Shown here piece after piece: positions 31,534 to 42,067 of a stretch of DNA of 64,000 nucleotides (its first letter is position 1; every line of letters begins with the position of its first letter). The DNA is taken from positions 1,240,001 through 1,304,000 of the forward strand of contig NZ_AP022603.1 of the NCBI RefSeq assembly GCF_010726955.1, read 5' to 3'. This DNA comes from Mycolicibacterium fallax (lineage in GTDB: Bacteria > Actinomycetota > Actinomycetes > Mycobacteriales > Mycobacteriaceae). A program made the position numbers and the translations under genes. A model generated the notes under the pieces. The model was not told the DNA's origin. It ran no database searches and was given only the letters and a program-made list of their open reading frames with translations.

Positions 31534-32322
31534 CTAGTTCGCGCCGCGGTTGAACTGGTTGAAGCCACCATCCTGGCCGGCACCGGAGTCGACCGGCGCG
31601 GCCGAGCCGCGCTGACCGAGTTCCTCCAGCTGGGACTCCAGGTAGGTCTTCAGCCGGGTGCGGTACTCGCGCTCGAAGGTACGCAGCTGCTCCAGGCGGC
31701 CCTCCAGCACGGTGCGCTGCTGGTTGATGGTGCCCATGATCTCGGCGTGCTTGCGCTCGGCGTCGGCCTGCAGTGCGTCGGCCTTCTCCTGAGCCTGACG
31801 CAGCTGGGTCTCCGACCGGGTCTGCGCGTCGGCCAGCATGGCCTCCGAGCGGCTGCGGGAATCCGCCAGTGTCGTCTCGGCGGTCGACTTGGCCTCGGTG
31901 ACCATCGCATCGGCGTTGGTCCGGGCGTCGCTGAGCAGCTTGTCGGCCTCGGCGCGGGCGCTGCCGGTCAGCCGGTCCGCGGTGTCCTGAGCCAGCGCGA
32001 GCACCTTGGCGGCCTTGACGTGGGCCTCTTCGCCGGGGACGGCGGCCGGGGCCGGGGTCTCGACGACGGGGGCCGGGGCCGGCTCGGGCTCCTTGTACAG
32101 CGGGATGGCCTGGGTGCTGCCGCCACCGGCACGGGCCGAGACGACTTCCTGGTCGAGCTCGCTGACCCGCTGACGCAGATCCGCGTTCTCCTCGATCAGC
32201 CGCGAGAGCTCGGCCTCGACCAAGTCGAGGAAGGCGTCGACCTCGTCCTCGTTATAGCCACGCTTACCGATCGGTGGCTTGCTGAACGCGACGTTGTGAA
32301 CGTCGGCGGGTGTGAGCGGCAT
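31534..32322 (-). CDS. wag31: DivIVA-family polar growth protein Wag31
   Basis: A 262-aa coiled-coil protein that marks the poles and directs apical cell-wall growth. The DivIVA N-terminal membrane-binding domain is clear ([20 protein letters not shown], then [20 protein letters not shown]). A Pro-Ala-rich linker with the STQAIPLY segment corresponds to the region holding the PknA/B phosphorylation site in M. tuberculosis Wag31. A long coiled coil (about 110-240) ends in [19 protein letters not shown]. The ATG at 32322 is chosen by homology; it has an AGGG-rich site. It lies after yggT with a 194-nt gap and probably has its own promoter. Confidence 0.95.
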   Translation of the reverse strand: MPLTPADVHNVAFSKPPIGKRGYNEDEVDAFLDLVEAELSRLIEENADLRQRVSELDQEVVSARAGGGSTQAIPLYKEPEPAPAPVVETPAPAAVPGEEAHVKAAKVLALAQDTADRLTGSARAEADKLLSDARTNADAMVTEAKSTAETTLADSRSRSEAMLADAQTRSETQLRQAQEKADALQADAERKHAEIMGTINQQRTVLEGRLEQLRTFEREYRTRLKTYLESQLEELGQRGSAAPVDSGAGQDGGFNQFNRGAN

Positions 32323-32359
32323 CCCTGCCCCCTTGAAGTCAATTGCGGTCGGACCGATC

Positions 32360-32374
32360 AACGAGTTTAGAACG
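32360..32374 (-). promoter_or_regulatory. Candidate wag31 -10 region (TAAACT)
   Basis: The minus strand of the yggT-wag31 gap contains a TAAACT box about 45 nt before the wag31 start. A second TTACAGAT-like box lies further up. Which one is used cannot be told. Confidence 0.35.
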
Positions 32375-32487
32375 ACAGCCGATGGCTAGCCGATCTGTAA
32401 CTGGAGTCCATCCTGTCACACCTGACCCGCCGGTCGCGATCAGACCAAGAATTAAGACGGATTCTTCGGATTTCCACGGGCCGGGCC

Positions 32488-32508
32488 GGCGGCGAATCCC
32501 CCGCCGCC
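32488..32508 (-). terminator. GC hairpin after yggT
   Basis: GGCGGCG (32488-32494) and CGCCGCC (32502-32508) form a 7-bp stem just after the yggT stop. There is no U tract, so termination would be weak or Rho-assisted. Confidence 0.3.
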
Positions 32509-32516
32509 CTCGGCCG

Positions 32517-32807
32517 CTATCGGGCGGCGGAGAAGGCCATGTTCATCCCGATGTAGGCCACCAGCAGCAACACCATGATGGACAGGTCCAGCCGGACGTT
32601 TCCAATGGTCAGCTGCGGGATCAGCCGGCGCAGCAGCTTCACCGGCGGATCGGTGAGGCTCATGATGACCTCCAGGATCACCACCACCGCGCCGCTGGGC
32701 CGCCAGTCCCGGCTGAACGAGCGGATGAACTCGATGACGATGCGGGCGATCAGCAGCAGCCAGAACAGGAAGAGCGCGAAACCCAGAATCTCGAAGAAGA
32801 CAGCCAC
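32517..32807 (-). CDS. YggT family membrane protein, Rv2146c-like
   Basis: A 96-aa integral membrane protein with two hydrophobic segments (about residues 3-25 and 72-92) and the family core RDWRPSGAVVVILEVIMSLTDPP followed by KLLRRLIPQL. YggT proteins sit beside sepF and divIVA in many Gram-positives and are thought to act in division or membrane organisation; no activity is proven. The GTG at 32807 is the only plausible start. It lies downstream of sepF in the same orientation. Confidence 0.88.
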   Translation of the reverse strand: MAVFFEILGFALFLFWLLLIARIVIEFIRSFSRDWRPSGAVVVILEVIMSLTDPPVKLLRRLIPQLTIGNVRLDLSIMVLLLVAYIGMNMAFSAAR

Positions 32808-32920
32808 CTGTTACGTCCTATTCCATGGATCCGAGTCACCCGCCATACGGCAACCGGCCGGGGCTGTGGGCCCCGGCCGGAATCGAGCCTACCGACCGTC
32901 GTCGGCGCGGCCCGCTGCCA

Positions 32921-33568
32921 CTAGTGCGAGTAGAACCCGGCCTCGGCCATCCGGCGACGCTCCTCGGGGGTGACCTCGACGTCGGCCGGCGACAGCAGGA
33001 ACACCTTGGTGGCGACCTTGTCGAAGGATCCGCGCAGCGCGAAGGCCAGGCCGGCGGCGAAGTCAACGAGTCGCTTGGCGTCGGCGTTGTCCATCGTCAC
33101 CAGGTCCATGATGACCGGGGTGCCGTCGCGGAACCGTTCGCCGATGGTGCGGGCCTCGCTGTAGTCCTTGGGGCGCAGGGTGGTGATCTTCGACAGCGGG
33201 GAGCCCTCTTCGAACAGCGTCTGCATCCGGCGGGGGTCACGCGCCAGCGCACCGTGGGTTGCGCCGCGCAGCGGGGCGAACCGCTGGGCCGGGGCGGGCC
33301 GGTCGAACTCGCGCGGCGCGTGGTAGCGCGGGTCGTCCTCGTAGCCGCCGCGGTAGCCGCCAGACGGCGGGTAGTCGCCGTCGTGGCGCGGGCCCTGGTC
33401 GTACTCGTGGTCGTAGCGGGGGCCACGGTCGTAGCCCTCCTCGGCGAAGCGCTCCTCACGGCGGGCGTAGCCACCCCGCGACGAGCGGTCGTCCTCGTAG
33501 TACTCGTCCTCGTAGTCCTCCAACGGGGCCATCCCGAAGTAGGCCTTGACCTTGTGCAGTGTGCTCAT
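32921..33568 (-). CDS. sepF: Cell division protein SepF
   Basis: SepF anchors FtsZ to the membrane by binding its C-terminal peptide. The 215-aa protein has the N-terminal amphipathic segment [20 protein letters not shown], a charged Tyr/Arg/Gly-rich linker (about residues 20-100), and the globular SepF core with [20 protein letters not shown] and [20 protein letters not shown]. It ends [12 protein letters not shown]. The ATG at 33568 has a GAAGGG site. It is separated from the yggS stop by 14 nt. Its expected partner, the FtsZ tail, is out of frame in this sequence. Confidence 0.94.
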   Translation of the reverse strand: MSTLHKVKAYFGMAPLEDYEDEYYEDDRSSRGGYARREERFAEEGYDRGPRYDHEYDQGPRHDGDYPPSGGYRGGYEDDPRYHAPREFDRPAPAQRFAPLRGATHGALARDPRRMQTLFEEGSPLSKITTLRPKDYSEARTIGERFRDGTPVIMDLVTMDNADAKRLVDFAAGLAFALRGSFDKVATKVFLLSPADVEVTPEERRRMAEAGFYSH

Positions 33569-33582
33569 CGTGATGACCCTTC

Positions 33583-34386
33583 TCAAAAGAGCGGTGGCTC
33601 CGGTGACCCCGGCGGCAACTCTGGTGTGTGTGATGAAGATGTGACTGGAGTGACAACTGCCGGTGACGTTAGTGGCCGTTGCCCCATAAGCGCGGTTCCG
33701 ACACGCACACACGTCGATCCGTATTTGACGGCAATTTCCAGATCGCCGGACATTCCGGCCGACAGCCGGTCGGCCTCCGGATGCGTCGCCAGCACCCGGT
33801 GCTGCTCGGCGGACAACCGGGCGAACGCCGGCGCGGGATCACGCCCGCGCGGCGGTACCGCCATCAGGCCCAGCAGCCGCAGACCCTCGGCGGCGGCCAC
33901 CGCGTCACACACCGCGTCCACCGCGGCGGGATCGGCGACGTCGACACCGCCGCGGGAGACGTCGCCGTCGAGGCTGAGTTGGACGTAGGCCCCCAGCGGG
34001 CCGGGCCGGGTGTCGACGGCGGCCCGGCTCAGCGCCTCGGCGAGCCGAACACTGTCCACCGAGTGCACGACGTCGGCCCACCGCGCCACCGAGCGGACCT
34101 TGTTGCGCTGCAGTCGCCCGATCATGTGCCAGCGCACCTCGGCCGGCAGCCGGCCGGCCAGCTCGGCCGTCTTCGCCGCGGCCTCCTGGTCGCGGGATTC
34201 GCCGAACGCGCGGCAGCCCAGCGCCGCGAGGGCCTCGACGTCGGAGGCCGGAAAGTACTTGGTGACCGGCAGCAGCTCGATGCCGGCGGGGTCGCGCCCG
34301 GCCGCCGCCGCGGCATCCTCGAGTCGGCGCCGCAGGGCGGTCAGCGCGTCGGCGAGCGCGACCCGGCGGGCCCGCGGGGCGGTCAT
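33583..34386 (-). CDS. YggS/PLPBP family pyridoxal-phosphate homeostasis protein
   Basis: A 267-aa single-domain PLP-binding barrel protein. The PLP lysine is in [11 protein letters not shown] (Lys43). Other family segments are [27 protein letters not shown] and [20 protein letters not shown]. Such proteins buffer vitamin B6 levels and have no known catalytic activity. The last 25 residues are a Pro/Ser-rich tail. Its ATG overlaps the pgeF stop (ATGA), so it is coupled to pgeF. The location in the dcw tail is typical of Actinobacteria. Confidence 0.93.
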   Translation of the reverse strand: MTAPRARRVALADALTALRRRLEDAAAAAGRDPAGIELLPVTKYFPASDVEALAALGCRAFGESRDQEAAAKTAELAGRLPAEVRWHMIGRLQRNKVRSVARWADVVHSVDSVRLAEALSRAAVDTRPGPLGAYVQLSLDGDVSRGGVDVADPAAVDAVCDAVAAAEGLRLLGLMAVPPRGRDPAPAFARLSAEQHRVLATHPEADRLSAGMSGDLEIAVKYGSTCVRVGTALMGQRPLTSPAVVTPVTSSSHTPELPPGSPEPPLF

Positions 34387-35090
34387 TCCATCCACACCAG
34401 CGACGCCAGCCGCCCGGTGGGCGCGCCGCGGCGGTGGCTGAACAGATTGCGGTCGGCGAATGTGCAACGCGTGTCGACGTCGATCGCGGTGACGCCGAGA
34501 TCGACCAGCTGCCTTGCGATTCCGGCGCGCAGGTCCAACCCCGGGGTGCCCGCAGCGGTGCGGGTTCGGCTGCCCGGCAGGGCGGCCTCGACCTCCTCGG
34601 CCATCGCCGTGGGCACCTCATAGTTGGCGCCGCTGACGGCCGGGCCCAGCAGCGCCGAGATGTCCTCGGGGCGGGCACCAGCGGCGATCATCGCCTCCAC
34701 CGTTCGGGCCACCACACCCTTGGCCGCACCGACCCGGCCGGCGTGCACCGCGCCGATCACTCCGGCCCGGACGTCGCCGAGCAACACCGGCACGCAGTCG
34801 GCGGTGATGACCGCCAACGCGAGCCGCGGTTCGGTGCTGATCAGCGCGTCGGTGCCGTCGACGGCGGTGTCGCGCGGTTCATCGACGCGCACCACTCGAT
34901 CACCGTGCACCTGGTTCATCCACACCACCCGGTCCGGCGGCAGGCCGATCGCCTCGGCCAGCCGACGCCGGTTGGCTGCCACCGCGGCCGGATCGTCCCC
35001 GACGTGGTCGCCGAGGTTGAAGGTGTCAAACGGTGCGACCGACACCCCACCGGCCCGAGTGGTGGTTACCCTGCGAAGCCTCGCGGTCAC
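34383..35090 (-). CDS. pgeF: Multicopper-oxidase-fold purine/peptidoglycan-editing protein PgeF (YfiH)
   Basis: A 235-aa YfiH/DUF152 protein. Metal-site residues are visible: His62 in [10 protein letters not shown], Cys99 in [10 protein letters not shown] and His116 in [14 protein letters not shown]. coli PgeF removes mis-incorporated Ser from peptidoglycan precursors, and other members act on adenosine; the activity here is not known. The GTG at 35090 is chosen because the conserved [12 protein letters not shown] follows it and the proper ftsZ stop lies 8 nt upstream. In this sequence the reading frame is also open upstream into ftsZ. Confidence 0.9.
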   Translation of the reverse strand: MTARLRRVTTTRAGGVSVAPFDTFNLGDHVGDDPAAVAANRRRLAEAIGLPPDRVVWMNQVHGDRVVRVDEPRDTAVDGTDALISTEPRLALAVITADCVPVLLGDVRAGVIGAVHAGRVGAAKGVVARTVEAMIAAGARPEDISALLGPAVSGANYEVPTAMAEEVEAALPGSRTRTAAGTPGLDLRAGIARQLVDLGVTAIDVDTRCTFADRNLFSHRRGAPTGRLASLVWME

Positions 35091-35097
35091 CGCGGCA

Positions 35098-36272
35098 CTA
35101 GTGCCGCATGAAGGGCGGGACGTCGACGTCGTCGTCATCGTCGCCGCCCCGCCGATGCTGACCGTCGCCCCGTTGGAGTAGGCCGGCGCGGGCGTCGGGT
35201 CGTTGGCCGGGAAGGCCGGCGAGCTCGCCGGGCGTCCGACGTCACCGGCCCGCGCGGTGCCGAACAATGCGCCGCCGGGCGCGGCGGCGGCGGCCGGCGC
35301 ACCGGCCTGGGTACGGCTGTTGGGCGAGCCCGCCTCGAAGCCCGCGGCGATGACCGTCACCCGGACCTCGTCGCCGAGCGAATCGTCGATCACGGTGCCG
35401 AAGATGATGTTGGCGTCGGGGTGTGCGGCGTCCTGCACCAGCGAGGCCGCCTCGTTGATCTCGAACAGGCCCAGGTCACTGCCGCCGGCGACCGACAGCA
35501 GCACGCCCTGGGCGCCCTCCATCGAGGCCTCCAGCAGCGGCGAGTTGATCGCCATCTCGGCGGCCTTGAGCGCCCGGCCGTCGCCGCGCGCGGCGCCGAT
35601 GCCCATCAGCGCGGTGCCCGCGTCGCTCATCACGCCCTTGACGTCGGCGAAGTCGACGTTGATCAGGCCGGGGGTGGTGATCAGGTCGGTGATGCCCTGG
35701 ACACCGTTGAGCAGCACCTCATCGGCGCTGCGGAAGGCGTCCATCAGCGAGACGGCCGCATCGCCCATCTGCAGCAGCCGGTCGTTGGGGATGACGATCA
35801 GGGTGTCGCAGCTCTCCCGCAGCGCGGTGATGCCGGCTTCGGCCTGGTTGGAGCGGCGCTTGCCCTCGAAGGAGAACGGCCGGGTGACCACGCCGACGGT
35901 CAGCGCGCCCAGCTTGCGGGCGATGGTGGCAACCACCGGTGCGCCGCCGGTGCCGGTGCCGCCGCCCTCGCCCGCGGTCACGAAGACCATGTCGGCGCCG
36001 CGCAGCAGCTCCTCGATCTCATCCTTGGCGTCCTCGGCGGCCTTGCGCCCGACCTCCGGGTCGGCGCCGGCACCCAGGCCGCGGGTGGACTCGCGTCCCA
36101 CGTCGAGCTTGACGTCGGCGTCGCTCATCAGCAGCGCCTGGGCATCGGTGTTGATGGCGATGAACTCCACGCCCTTGAGGCCCTGCTCGATCATCCGGTT
36201 GACGGCGTTGACGCCGCCGCCGCCGATGCCGACCACCTTGATCACGGCGAGGTAGTTGTGCGGGGGGGTCAT
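35098..36272 (-). CDS. ftsZ: Cell division GTPase FtsZ, with an apparent frameshift near its C-terminus
   Basis: FtsZ, the tubulin-like GTPase that forms the Z-ring. The GTP-binding loop [12 protein letters not shown], the start [20 protein letters not shown] and the T7 catalytic loop NVDFADVKG are intact. After the variable linker ([13 protein letters not shown]) the frame is lost. A run of four G (CCCC at 35147-35150, plus strand) where five would be in frame puts the acidic C-terminal peptide [13 protein letters not shown] and its TAG (35098-35100) in another frame. Read literally, translation runs on into pgeF. With one extra base the protein would be 391 aa. The ATG at 36272 has a GGGAGGA site. 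Confidence 0.9.
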
Positions 36273-36342
36273 TGGTCGTCTTCCTCCCAGAAATTTTTCT
36301 TCACGGTCTGCGGTCGAACCCCTTGCAAAACCTTCAACCTCA

Positions 36343-36348
36343 ACTGTA
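36343..36348 (-). promoter_or_regulatory. Candidate ftsZ -10 box
   Basis: TACAGT (minus strand) lies in the 263-nt ftsQ-ftsZ gap, which is AT-rich for this genome. A TTGACA occurs at 36361-36366 but is too close (12 nt) to pair with it ideally. A leader of about 65 nt would result. Confidence 0.4.
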
Positions 36349-36535
36349 GGCTTAGAGTTATGTCAAGTAGTTCTGTATGAGTCAGAACCGTAGGGCGATA
36401 ACCGGAACCCGTTGCGCAGGCGCGCCGGAGTGTCCGGCGTGTTTTTTCCGATGATTTCGGCTCGCGGGTGCCGTCGCGTCCAGATCCGCGGTCCCCGCTG
36501 CCCGCAGCGGGGCCGCAACTCCCCCGGCGCCGCGA

Positions 36536-37477
36536 CTATTTGACGGTCGGCAGGTCCGGGCTGGAGACGTCGTAGGTCTGCCCGGGCTGGGTCAGCAGCG
36601 CGGCCAGCTTCCCGGCCTTCTCCGGGGTGCGGTCGGTGGTCCCCCAGATCACCACCCGGCCATCGGTGAGCGTCAACGTCACCGAGGCCACCGACGCCGC
36701 GGCCACCCGGCCGACCTGACCGGCGATCTCCGGGCGCAGCGCGGTGAGCACCTGCAGCGCCGCCATCGTCGACGGATCGTTGGGACCCGGGTTGTCGACG
36801 TCCAAGTAGGGCAGGTGCACCGGCGGCGCGGCGAGGACGAAATCCACCCCGTCGCGGTCGTAGACCCGCGGTCCGTCGGGAAAGTCCCTGGTGGCCACCG
36901 GAATCCGCTCGGCGACGGTGATTCGCAGCGCCGACGGGTACTCGCGCTGCACCCGCGCGCTGGCCACCTGCCGAATGCCGGCCACCCGGGCCGCGACGGC
37001 GTCGGTGTCCACCTGCAGCAACGGTGTTCCGATCGGTACCGCGGCGGTCTCCAGCACCTGCTCCCGGGTGACCTCGCCGGTGCCGATCACCACGATGTCG
37101 CGCACCGACAGCAGGGGGGTCAGATACAGCACCACCCCGACGCCGATGACCAGAAGCGTCACCAACACGCCCCACACCATGACCTTGAGCCCGCGCACCA
37201 CCCCGCGCGACGGGCCCCGCACCTGCTCGGTGCTCGCCTGGTGCACCTTGCGTTTGGCCTCCAGCCGCGCGGTCTCGATCTCGCGGGCCTTCTCCGTCAG
37301 CGCCCGCCGCTCGGCCCGCTCCCGCCGGGCCCGCCGGCGCGGGCCCTCGAAGTCGGCACCACCCTCGGCGTTGTCGCCGGGTGCGTCGGTCGCGTCCGGG
37401 GCGGCATCGCCGGCCGGGCCCGCGGCGGATGCGGCGGGCCCGGCCGGCTCCGGCGTGGGTTCGCCGTCGCTCATCAC
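36536..37477 (-). CDS. ftsQ: Cell division protein FtsQ (DivIB)
   Basis: A 313-aa bitopic membrane protein of the divisome. The cytoplasmic N-terminus (about 1-95) is Ala/Pro- then Arg/Glu-rich. One membrane helix follows ([20 protein letters not shown]), then the POTRA domain starting at [20 protein letters not shown] and the beta domain with [18 protein letters not shown] ([18 protein letters not shown]) and [10 protein letters not shown] at the end. FtsQ links FtsL/FtsB to FtsW-PBP. The GTG at 37477 overlaps the murC stop (GTGA); an ATG at 37474 is the next codon. Confidence 0.92.
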   Translation of the reverse strand: MMSDGEPTPEPAGPAASAAGPAGDAAPDATDAPGDNAEGGADFEGPRRRARRERAERRALTEKAREIETARLEAKRKVHQASTEQVRGPSRGVVRGLKVMVWGVLVTLLVIGVGVVLYLTPLLSVRDIVVIGTGEVTREQVLETAAVPIGTPLLQVDTDAVAARVAGIRQVASARVQREYPSALRITVAERIPVATRDFPDGPRVYDRDGVDFVLAAPPVHLPYLDVDNPGPNDPSTMAALQVLTALRPEIAGQVGRVAAASVASVTLTLTDGRVVIWGTTDRTPEKAGKLAALLTQPGQTYDVSSPDLPTVK

Positions 37478-38946
37478 ACGCCTCCGGGACGCCCCGGTGC
37501 ACCGCGCTCGGCGCGGGCGTTGATCGCGGTCAGAATCTCCGGGCCCAGCATCGTGACGTCACCGGCGCCCATCGTGACGACCACGTCCCCGGGCACGGCG
37601 ACCTCGGCGATCCGGCCGGGCAGCGCGGAGAAGTCCGGGACATAGCCGACCGGCACGGTGACCCGGGAGGCGATCGTCTCGCCGCTCACCCCGGCCATCG
37701 GCTGCTCGCGGGCGGCGTACACATCCAGCACGAACACCGCGTCGGCGGTGTCCAGCGCGGCGGCGAACTCGTCGGCGAAAGTCTTTGTGCGGGAATACAA
37801 ATGCGGCTGGAAGACGGCCAGGGTGCGTCCCCCACCGCTCTGCTCGGTCAGGGTCCGCAGCGCCGAAAGCGCGGCGCGCACCTCGGTCGGGTGGTGGGCG
37901 TAGTCGTCGAACACCCGAACCCCGGCGGCGGTCCCGACCAGTTCAAAACGCCGCCGCACCCCCTCGAAGGTGGCCAGCCCCTCCAGCACCCGCTGCACCG
38001 GGGCGCCGGCCGCGCGGGCGGCCAGCAGCGCCGCCAGCGCGTTGAGCGCCATGTGCCGGCCCGGCACCGACAACCGCATCGCCCGCCGGTGGGATTCCCC
38101 GGACAGCGCGATCTCGGCGACCGCACCGGTGCCCTGCTGCTGCCAGTCCAGCAGGATGGCGCCGGCCTCGGTCCCGAGGGCGGCGGCCGCTTCGGTGTCA
38201 CCGCCGTAGGTCAGCACCCGGATGCCGCGGGCCGCCGACCGTCGGGCCAGGGCCGCGGCGCCGGGATCGTCGGCGCAGGCCACCAGCAGTCCGCCGGGGG
38301 TGATCCGGTCGACGAACGCGTCGAACACCGCGACGTAGGACTGCTCGTCGCCGAAGAAGTCCAGGTGATCGGCCTCGATGTTGGTGACCACCGCCACGTC
38401 GGGGTGGTATTCCAGCAGCGACCCGTCGCTCTCGTCGGCCTCGGCGACGAAGATGTCGCCGCTGCCGTGATGGGCGTTGGTGCCCGCCCCGCCGAGTTCC
38501 CCACCGACGGCGAACGACGGGTCCAGACCGGCGTGCTGCAGCGCCACGATCAGCATCGAGGTGGTGGTGGTCTTGCCGTGGGTGCCACTGACCAGCAGGC
38601 TGGTCCGTCCGGCCATCAGCTTGGCCAGCACCACCGGGCGCATGATCACCGGAATGCCGCGACGACGGGCCTCCACCAGCTCCGGGTTGTCCTTGGGGAT
38701 CGCCGCGCGGGTGGTGATGACGGCCGTCGCGCCGCCGGGCAGCAGATCCAGGGCCGACGGGTCGTGCCCGATCCGGACCTCGGCGCCGCGGGCCCGCAGC
38801 GCGGTCAGCGCGCGGGAGTCCTTGGCGTCCGAGCCCGACACCAGCGCGCCGCGGTCCAGCAGGATCCGGGCGATGCCGGACATTCCGGCGCCGCCGATGC
38901 CGACCATGTGTACCCGGGTCAGTTCCTCGGGCAGCGGGGCGGCCAT
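37474..38946 (-). CDS. murC: UDP-N-acetylmuramate-L-alanine ligase MurC
   Basis: A 490-aa ATP-dependent ligase adding L-Ala to UDP-MurNAc (or N-glycolylmuramate in mycobacteria). The N-terminal nucleotide-sugar domain starts [20 protein letters not shown]. The ATP loop is [15 protein letters not shown], and the metal-binding stretch is [20 protein letters not shown]. The C-terminal domain includes [18 protein letters not shown] and [10 protein letters not shown]. Its first codon overlaps the murG stop and its stop overlaps the ftsQ start, so translation is coupled at both ends. Confidence 0.96.
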   Translation of the reverse strand: MAAPLPEELTRVHMVGIGGAGMSGIARILLDRGALVSGSDAKDSRALTALRARGAEVRIGHDPSALDLLPGGATAVITTRAAIPKDNPELVEARRRGIPVIMRPVVLAKLMAGRTSLLVSGTHGKTTTTSMLIVALQHAGLDPSFAVGGELGGAGTNAHHGSGDIFVAEADESDGSLLEYHPDVAVVTNIEADHLDFFGDEQSYVAVFDAFVDRITPGGLLVACADDPGAAALARRSAARGIRVLTYGGDTEAAAALGTEAGAILLDWQQQGTGAVAEIALSGESHRRAMRLSVPGRHMALNALAALLAARAAGAPVQRVLEGLATFEGVRRRFELVGTAAGVRVFDDYAHHPTEVRAALSALRTLTEQSGGGRTLAVFQPHLYSRTKTFADEFAAALDTADAVFVLDVYAAREQPMAGVSGETIASRVTVPVGYVPDFSALPGRIAEVAVPGDVVVTMGAGDVTMLGPEILTAINARAERGAPGRPGGV

Positions 38947-40094
38947 CAGCGCCCGGCCTGCGCGGCGATGTCCAGGGCCAACCGGGCGACCCGCTCGGCG
39001 GCGTTGCGCCCGCCGAGGACGGCTGCGGCGGCGGTCATGGCGGCCAGCCGGTCGTCGTCCAGCAGCAGGTCGGCGACGCTGCCCGCGACGTATTGCGGGG
39101 TCAGTTCGGCGTCGTCGACCAGCAGGCCCGCGCCGGCGTCGACCACCGGCAGCGCGTTGAGCCGCTGTTCGCCGTTGCCGATCGGCAGCGGCACGTAGAC
39201 CGCGGGCAGCCCGACGGCGGCGACCTCGGCCACCGTCATCGCGCCGGAGCGGCAGATGGCCAGGTCGGCGGCGGCGTAGGCCAGGTCCATCCGGTTCAGG
39301 TAGGGCACCGCGACGTACGGCGGGTCACCGGGGTTCGGCTCCGGCAGCTCCAGGGTGTTCTTCGGTCCGTGCGCGTGCAGCACCGCGATCCGGCGGCCGG
39401 CCAGGTCGGTGGCCGCGCCGGAGACCGCGCGGTTCAGCGACGCCGCACCCTGGGAACCGCCGAACACCAGCAGCACCCGGTCCTCGGGGCCAAAGCCGAA
39501 GTGCGCCCGGGCCTCGGCGCGCAGCGCCGACCGGTCCAGCCCGGTGATCGCCGCGCGCACCGGCATGCCGACCACCTCGGCGCCGGCCAGCCCGGAGCCG
39601 GGCACCGCGGCCAGCACCCGGGCCGCGCCGCGGGCGCCGACCTTGTTGGCGATGCCGGCGCGGGCGTTGGCCTCGTGGATGAGCACCGGGACGCGGCGAC
39701 GGCGCACACCGCGGCGGGCGGCCAGGTAGGCCGGCAACGCGACGTACCCGCCGAAGCCGATGACCACGTCGGCGTGCACGTCGTCGAACACCGCGCGGGT
39801 CTCGCGCACCGCGCGCCGCACCCGCAGCGGCAGCCGGGCCAGGTCGGCGTTGAGCTTTCGGGGCAGCGGAACCGGGGTGATCAGTCGCAGGTCGTAGCCT
39901 CGCTCGGGGACCAGCCGGGTCTCCAGGCCGCGTTCGGTGCCCAGCGCGGTGATCCGCACGCCGGGCGCCAGGGTGCGCAGCGCATCGGCGACGGCCATCG
40001 CCGGTTCGATGTGACCGGCGGTGCCGCCGCCGGCGAGCACCACCGAGACCGCCGGGCCGCTCCCGGCGGCCTGGCTTCCGACCGCGTCATTCAC
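38946..40094 (-). CDS. murG: UDP-GlcNAc transferase MurG (lipid II synthase)
   Basis: A 382-aa GT-B enzyme that adds GlcNAc to lipid I on the inner membrane face. The glycine loop is [20 protein letters not shown], with Ala in place of the second Gly of GGTGGH, as I recall for mycobacteria. The second loop is [15 protein letters not shown]. The UDP-GlcNAc site is [20 protein letters not shown] followed by GNGEQRLNA. An extra 14 residues precede the conserved start. The GTG overlaps the ftsW stop (GTGA). Confidence 0.95.
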   Translation of the reverse strand: MNDAVGSQAAGSGPAVSVVLAGGGTAGHIEPAMAVADALRTLAPGVRITALGTERGLETRLVPERGYDLRLITPVPLPRKLNADLARLPLRVRRAVRETRAVFDDVHADVVIGFGGYVALPAYLAARRGVRRRRVPVLIHEANARAGIANKVGARGAARVLAAVPGSGLAGAEVVGMPVRAAITGLDRSALRAEARAHFGFGPEDRVLLVFGGSQGAASLNRAVSGAATDLAGRRIAVLHAHGPKNTLELPEPNPGDPPYVAVPYLNRMDLAYAAADLAICRSGAMTVAEVAAVGLPAVYVPLPIGNGEQRLNALPVVDAGAGLLVDDAELTPQYVAGSVADLLLDDDRLAAMTAAAAVLGGRNAAERVARLALDIAAQAGR

Positions 40095-42061
40095 GCGTAA
40101 CGCTGACCTTCCAATGTGGCTCTGCCGCGCGCCCGGCGGGCGTCCGCGGCCGGCAGTTCGCCGTACTTCGCCGTCCCACCGGAACGCCGCGGGGTCGCGG
40201 CGGACCGGGCCGAACGGCCCGTGGCGACCTTAGCCGATGGCTCCGCACCGGCCTGCGCCGAGCGGCCCTGCGCCGCCCGCCGTGAACCCGACCCCGCACC
40301 GGCGGTGCCGGCGGCCGGGCGCTGCGCGCGCGACGGCCGGGCGGCGCCGGTTCGGGTGCCCGCGCCGCGGGCCGGCTCCGGCGCACCGCCGCGGCGGGTG
40401 CGCCCGGTCCGGTCGGCGGCGGCGGTGTTGGGCGCCTTGGCCGCCGAACGCCGTCCGGTCGCGGTGGCCGGGCCTGCCGTCTTGGCTGTCTTGGTCACCG
40501 GCGCCGGTTTGGCCGCCCGCGCCGGTTTGGCCGGCGGGGCCGGGCGCCCGGCCGACTTGGGCCCGGCCTTCTTGGGGGCGGCGTTCTTCGGGACCGCCTT
40601 CTTCGGCGCACCGTTCTTCGGCGCACCGTTCTTCGGCACCGCCTTCTTCGGGGCCCCGGTACCCGGTCCGGGCCGCGTCTTGGCGCGGCCAACCCCGGCG
40701 TCGTGCACCTTCGGGTCATAGGGCACCGGCAGCGGCAGCCGCAGGATCCGGTTCATCCTGTCGTCGCGGCCGGCCCGCAGCGCCGCGACCGCGTCGGGTT
40801 CATGTCTGGCGGCGTTGGCCATCAGCCCGATCATCACCAGCGTGGTGGCCGTCGAGGTGCCGCCGGCCGAGATCAGCGGCAGCTGCAGGCCGGTCACCGG
40901 CAGCAGGCCGATGACGTAGCCGACGTTGATGAAGGACTGGCCGATGATCCACAGCGTGGTGGTGGCGCACAGCAGCCGCAGGAACGGGTCGTTGGAGCGC
41001 TTGGCGATCCGCATTCCGGTGTAGGCCAGCAGCGCGAACAGCAGCAGCAGTCCCAGCGCGCCGACGAAGCCGAGTTCCTCGCCGATGATGGCGAAGATGA
41101 AGTCATTGTGGGCGTTGGGCAGATAGTTGTATTTGGCGGTGCCCTGGCCCAGCCCGTTGCCGAACACCCCGCCGTTGGCCAGCGCGAACTTGGCCTGACG
41201 GGCCTGATAGCCGGCGCCCTGGGCGTCCGAGCTGGGATCGAGCCAGGACTGCACCCGGGCCGAGCGGTAGCCCGCCGAGACCGCCATGAACGCCGCCGCG
41301 CCGACCACGGCGCCCATCGAGGTGACGAACACCTTCAGCGGCAGCCCGGCGTACCAGAGCAGGCCGAGCATGATGATGCCGAAGGACACCGTCTGCCCGA
41401 GGTCGGGCTGCGCGACGATCAGGCCGCAGGCGATCGCGGCGGCTGGGACCAGCGGGATCAGCAGCTGCCGCATGGAGGCGTGCTTGGTGCGGCGGGTCGC
41501 CAGCAGGTGCGCGCCCCAGACCGCGAAGGCGATCTTGGCCAGCTCCGAGGGCTGCATGGACATCCCGGCCACCACGAACCAGCCGCGCGAACCGTTGGAC
41601 AGCGTGCCGATGCCCGGGATCAGCACCAGGATCAGCAGGAACACCGTGGCGACGAAGCCGGTCAGCGACAGTCGGCGCAGCAGGCCGATCGGCATCCGCA
41701 GCGCCATCCAGAACGCCAGCAGCCCGATCGCGGTCCACAGCACCTGCTTGCCGAAGATCCGCCACGGCGAACCGTCGAGGTCGTAGGAGTACACCCCGGA
41801 TGCCGAGAGCACCATGATCAGGCCGAGGGTGACCAGCAGCGCGGCGATCGCGATGACCAGATGGAAGGAGGTCATCGGCTTGCCGAGCCACTGGCCGAAG
41901 CGGGAGTCGGCCAGGCTCACCCGGGCGCGACCGGCATCGGTGCTCGAGGTGCCGGCGGCGGACTGGCCGGTTGATGCGGCATCGGGCGACTGCTCGGCGG
42001 TCTCCGCGCCGGGCGCGGCGGCCGCCGGCTGCCGGCGCAGTCGGTCCAGGAGGGCGGGCAC
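40091..42061 (-). CDS. ftsW: Septal peptidoglycan polymerase FtsW with an expanded basic C-terminal tail
   Basis: A SEDS-family glycosyltransferase with about ten membrane helices that works with PbpB. Typical segments are [20 protein letters not shown], the catalytic-region [37 protein letters not shown], and [19 protein letters not shown]. The helices end near residue 405. After KVHDAG comes a tail of about 210 residues rich in Lys, Ala, Pro and Arg, including [10 protein letters not shown] pentapeptide repeats. At 656 aa it is well above the 524 aa of M. tuberculosis FtsW. The GTG at 42061 sits 6 nt beyond the murD stop. Confidence 0.94.
   Translation of the reverse strand: MPALLDRLRRQPAAAAPGAETAEQSPDAASTGQSAAGTSSTDAGRARVSLADSRFGQWLGKPMTSFHLVIAIAALLVTLGLIMVLSASGVYSYDLDGSPWRIFGKQVLWTAIGLLAFWMALRMPIGLLRRLSLTGFVATVFLLILVLIPGIGTLSNGSRGWFVVAGMSMQPSELAKIAFAVWGAHLLATRRTKHASMRQLLIPLVPAAAIACGLIVAQPDLGQTVSFGIIMLGLLWYAGLPLKVFVTSMGAVVGAAAFMAVSAGYRSARVQSWLDPSSDAQGAGYQARQAKFALANGGVFGNGLGQGTAKYNYLPNAHNDFIFAIIGEELGFVGALGLLLLFALLAYTGMRIAKRSNDPFLRLLCATTTLWIIGQSFINVGYVIGLLPVTGLQLPLISAGGTSTATTLVMIGLMANAARHEPDAVAALRAGRDDRMNRILRLPLPVPYDPKVHDAGVGRAKTRPGPGTGAPKKAVPKNGAPKNGAPKKAVPKNAAPKKAGPKSAGRPAPPAKPARAAKPAPVTKTAKTAGPATATGRRSAAKAPNTAAADRTGRTRRGGAPEPARGAGTRTGAARPSRAQRPAAGTAGAGSGSRRAAQGRSAQAGAEPSAKVATGRSARSAATPRRSGGTAKYGELPAADARRARGRATLEGQRYA
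40566..40655. repeat. 15-nt in-frame repeat, six units, in the ftsW tail
   Basis: Units of gccttcttcggcgca/ccgttcttcggcgca type repeat at 15-nt steps from 40566 and encode Lys-rich pentapeptides ([10 protein letters not shown] and similar) on the minus strand. Confidence 0.9.
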
Positions 42062-42067
42062 CGGGGT

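Noticed and set aside
35140..35155. Programmed -1 frameshift site in ftsZ
   Set aside because: There is no proper slippery heptamer (the site reads C GGC GGG GC) and no clear downstream structure.
34383..36272. A genuine FtsZ-PgeF fusion protein
   Set aside because: The correct FtsZ ending and stop are preserved one frame away and PgeF has its own start, so a fusion is better explained by a one-base deletion or error.
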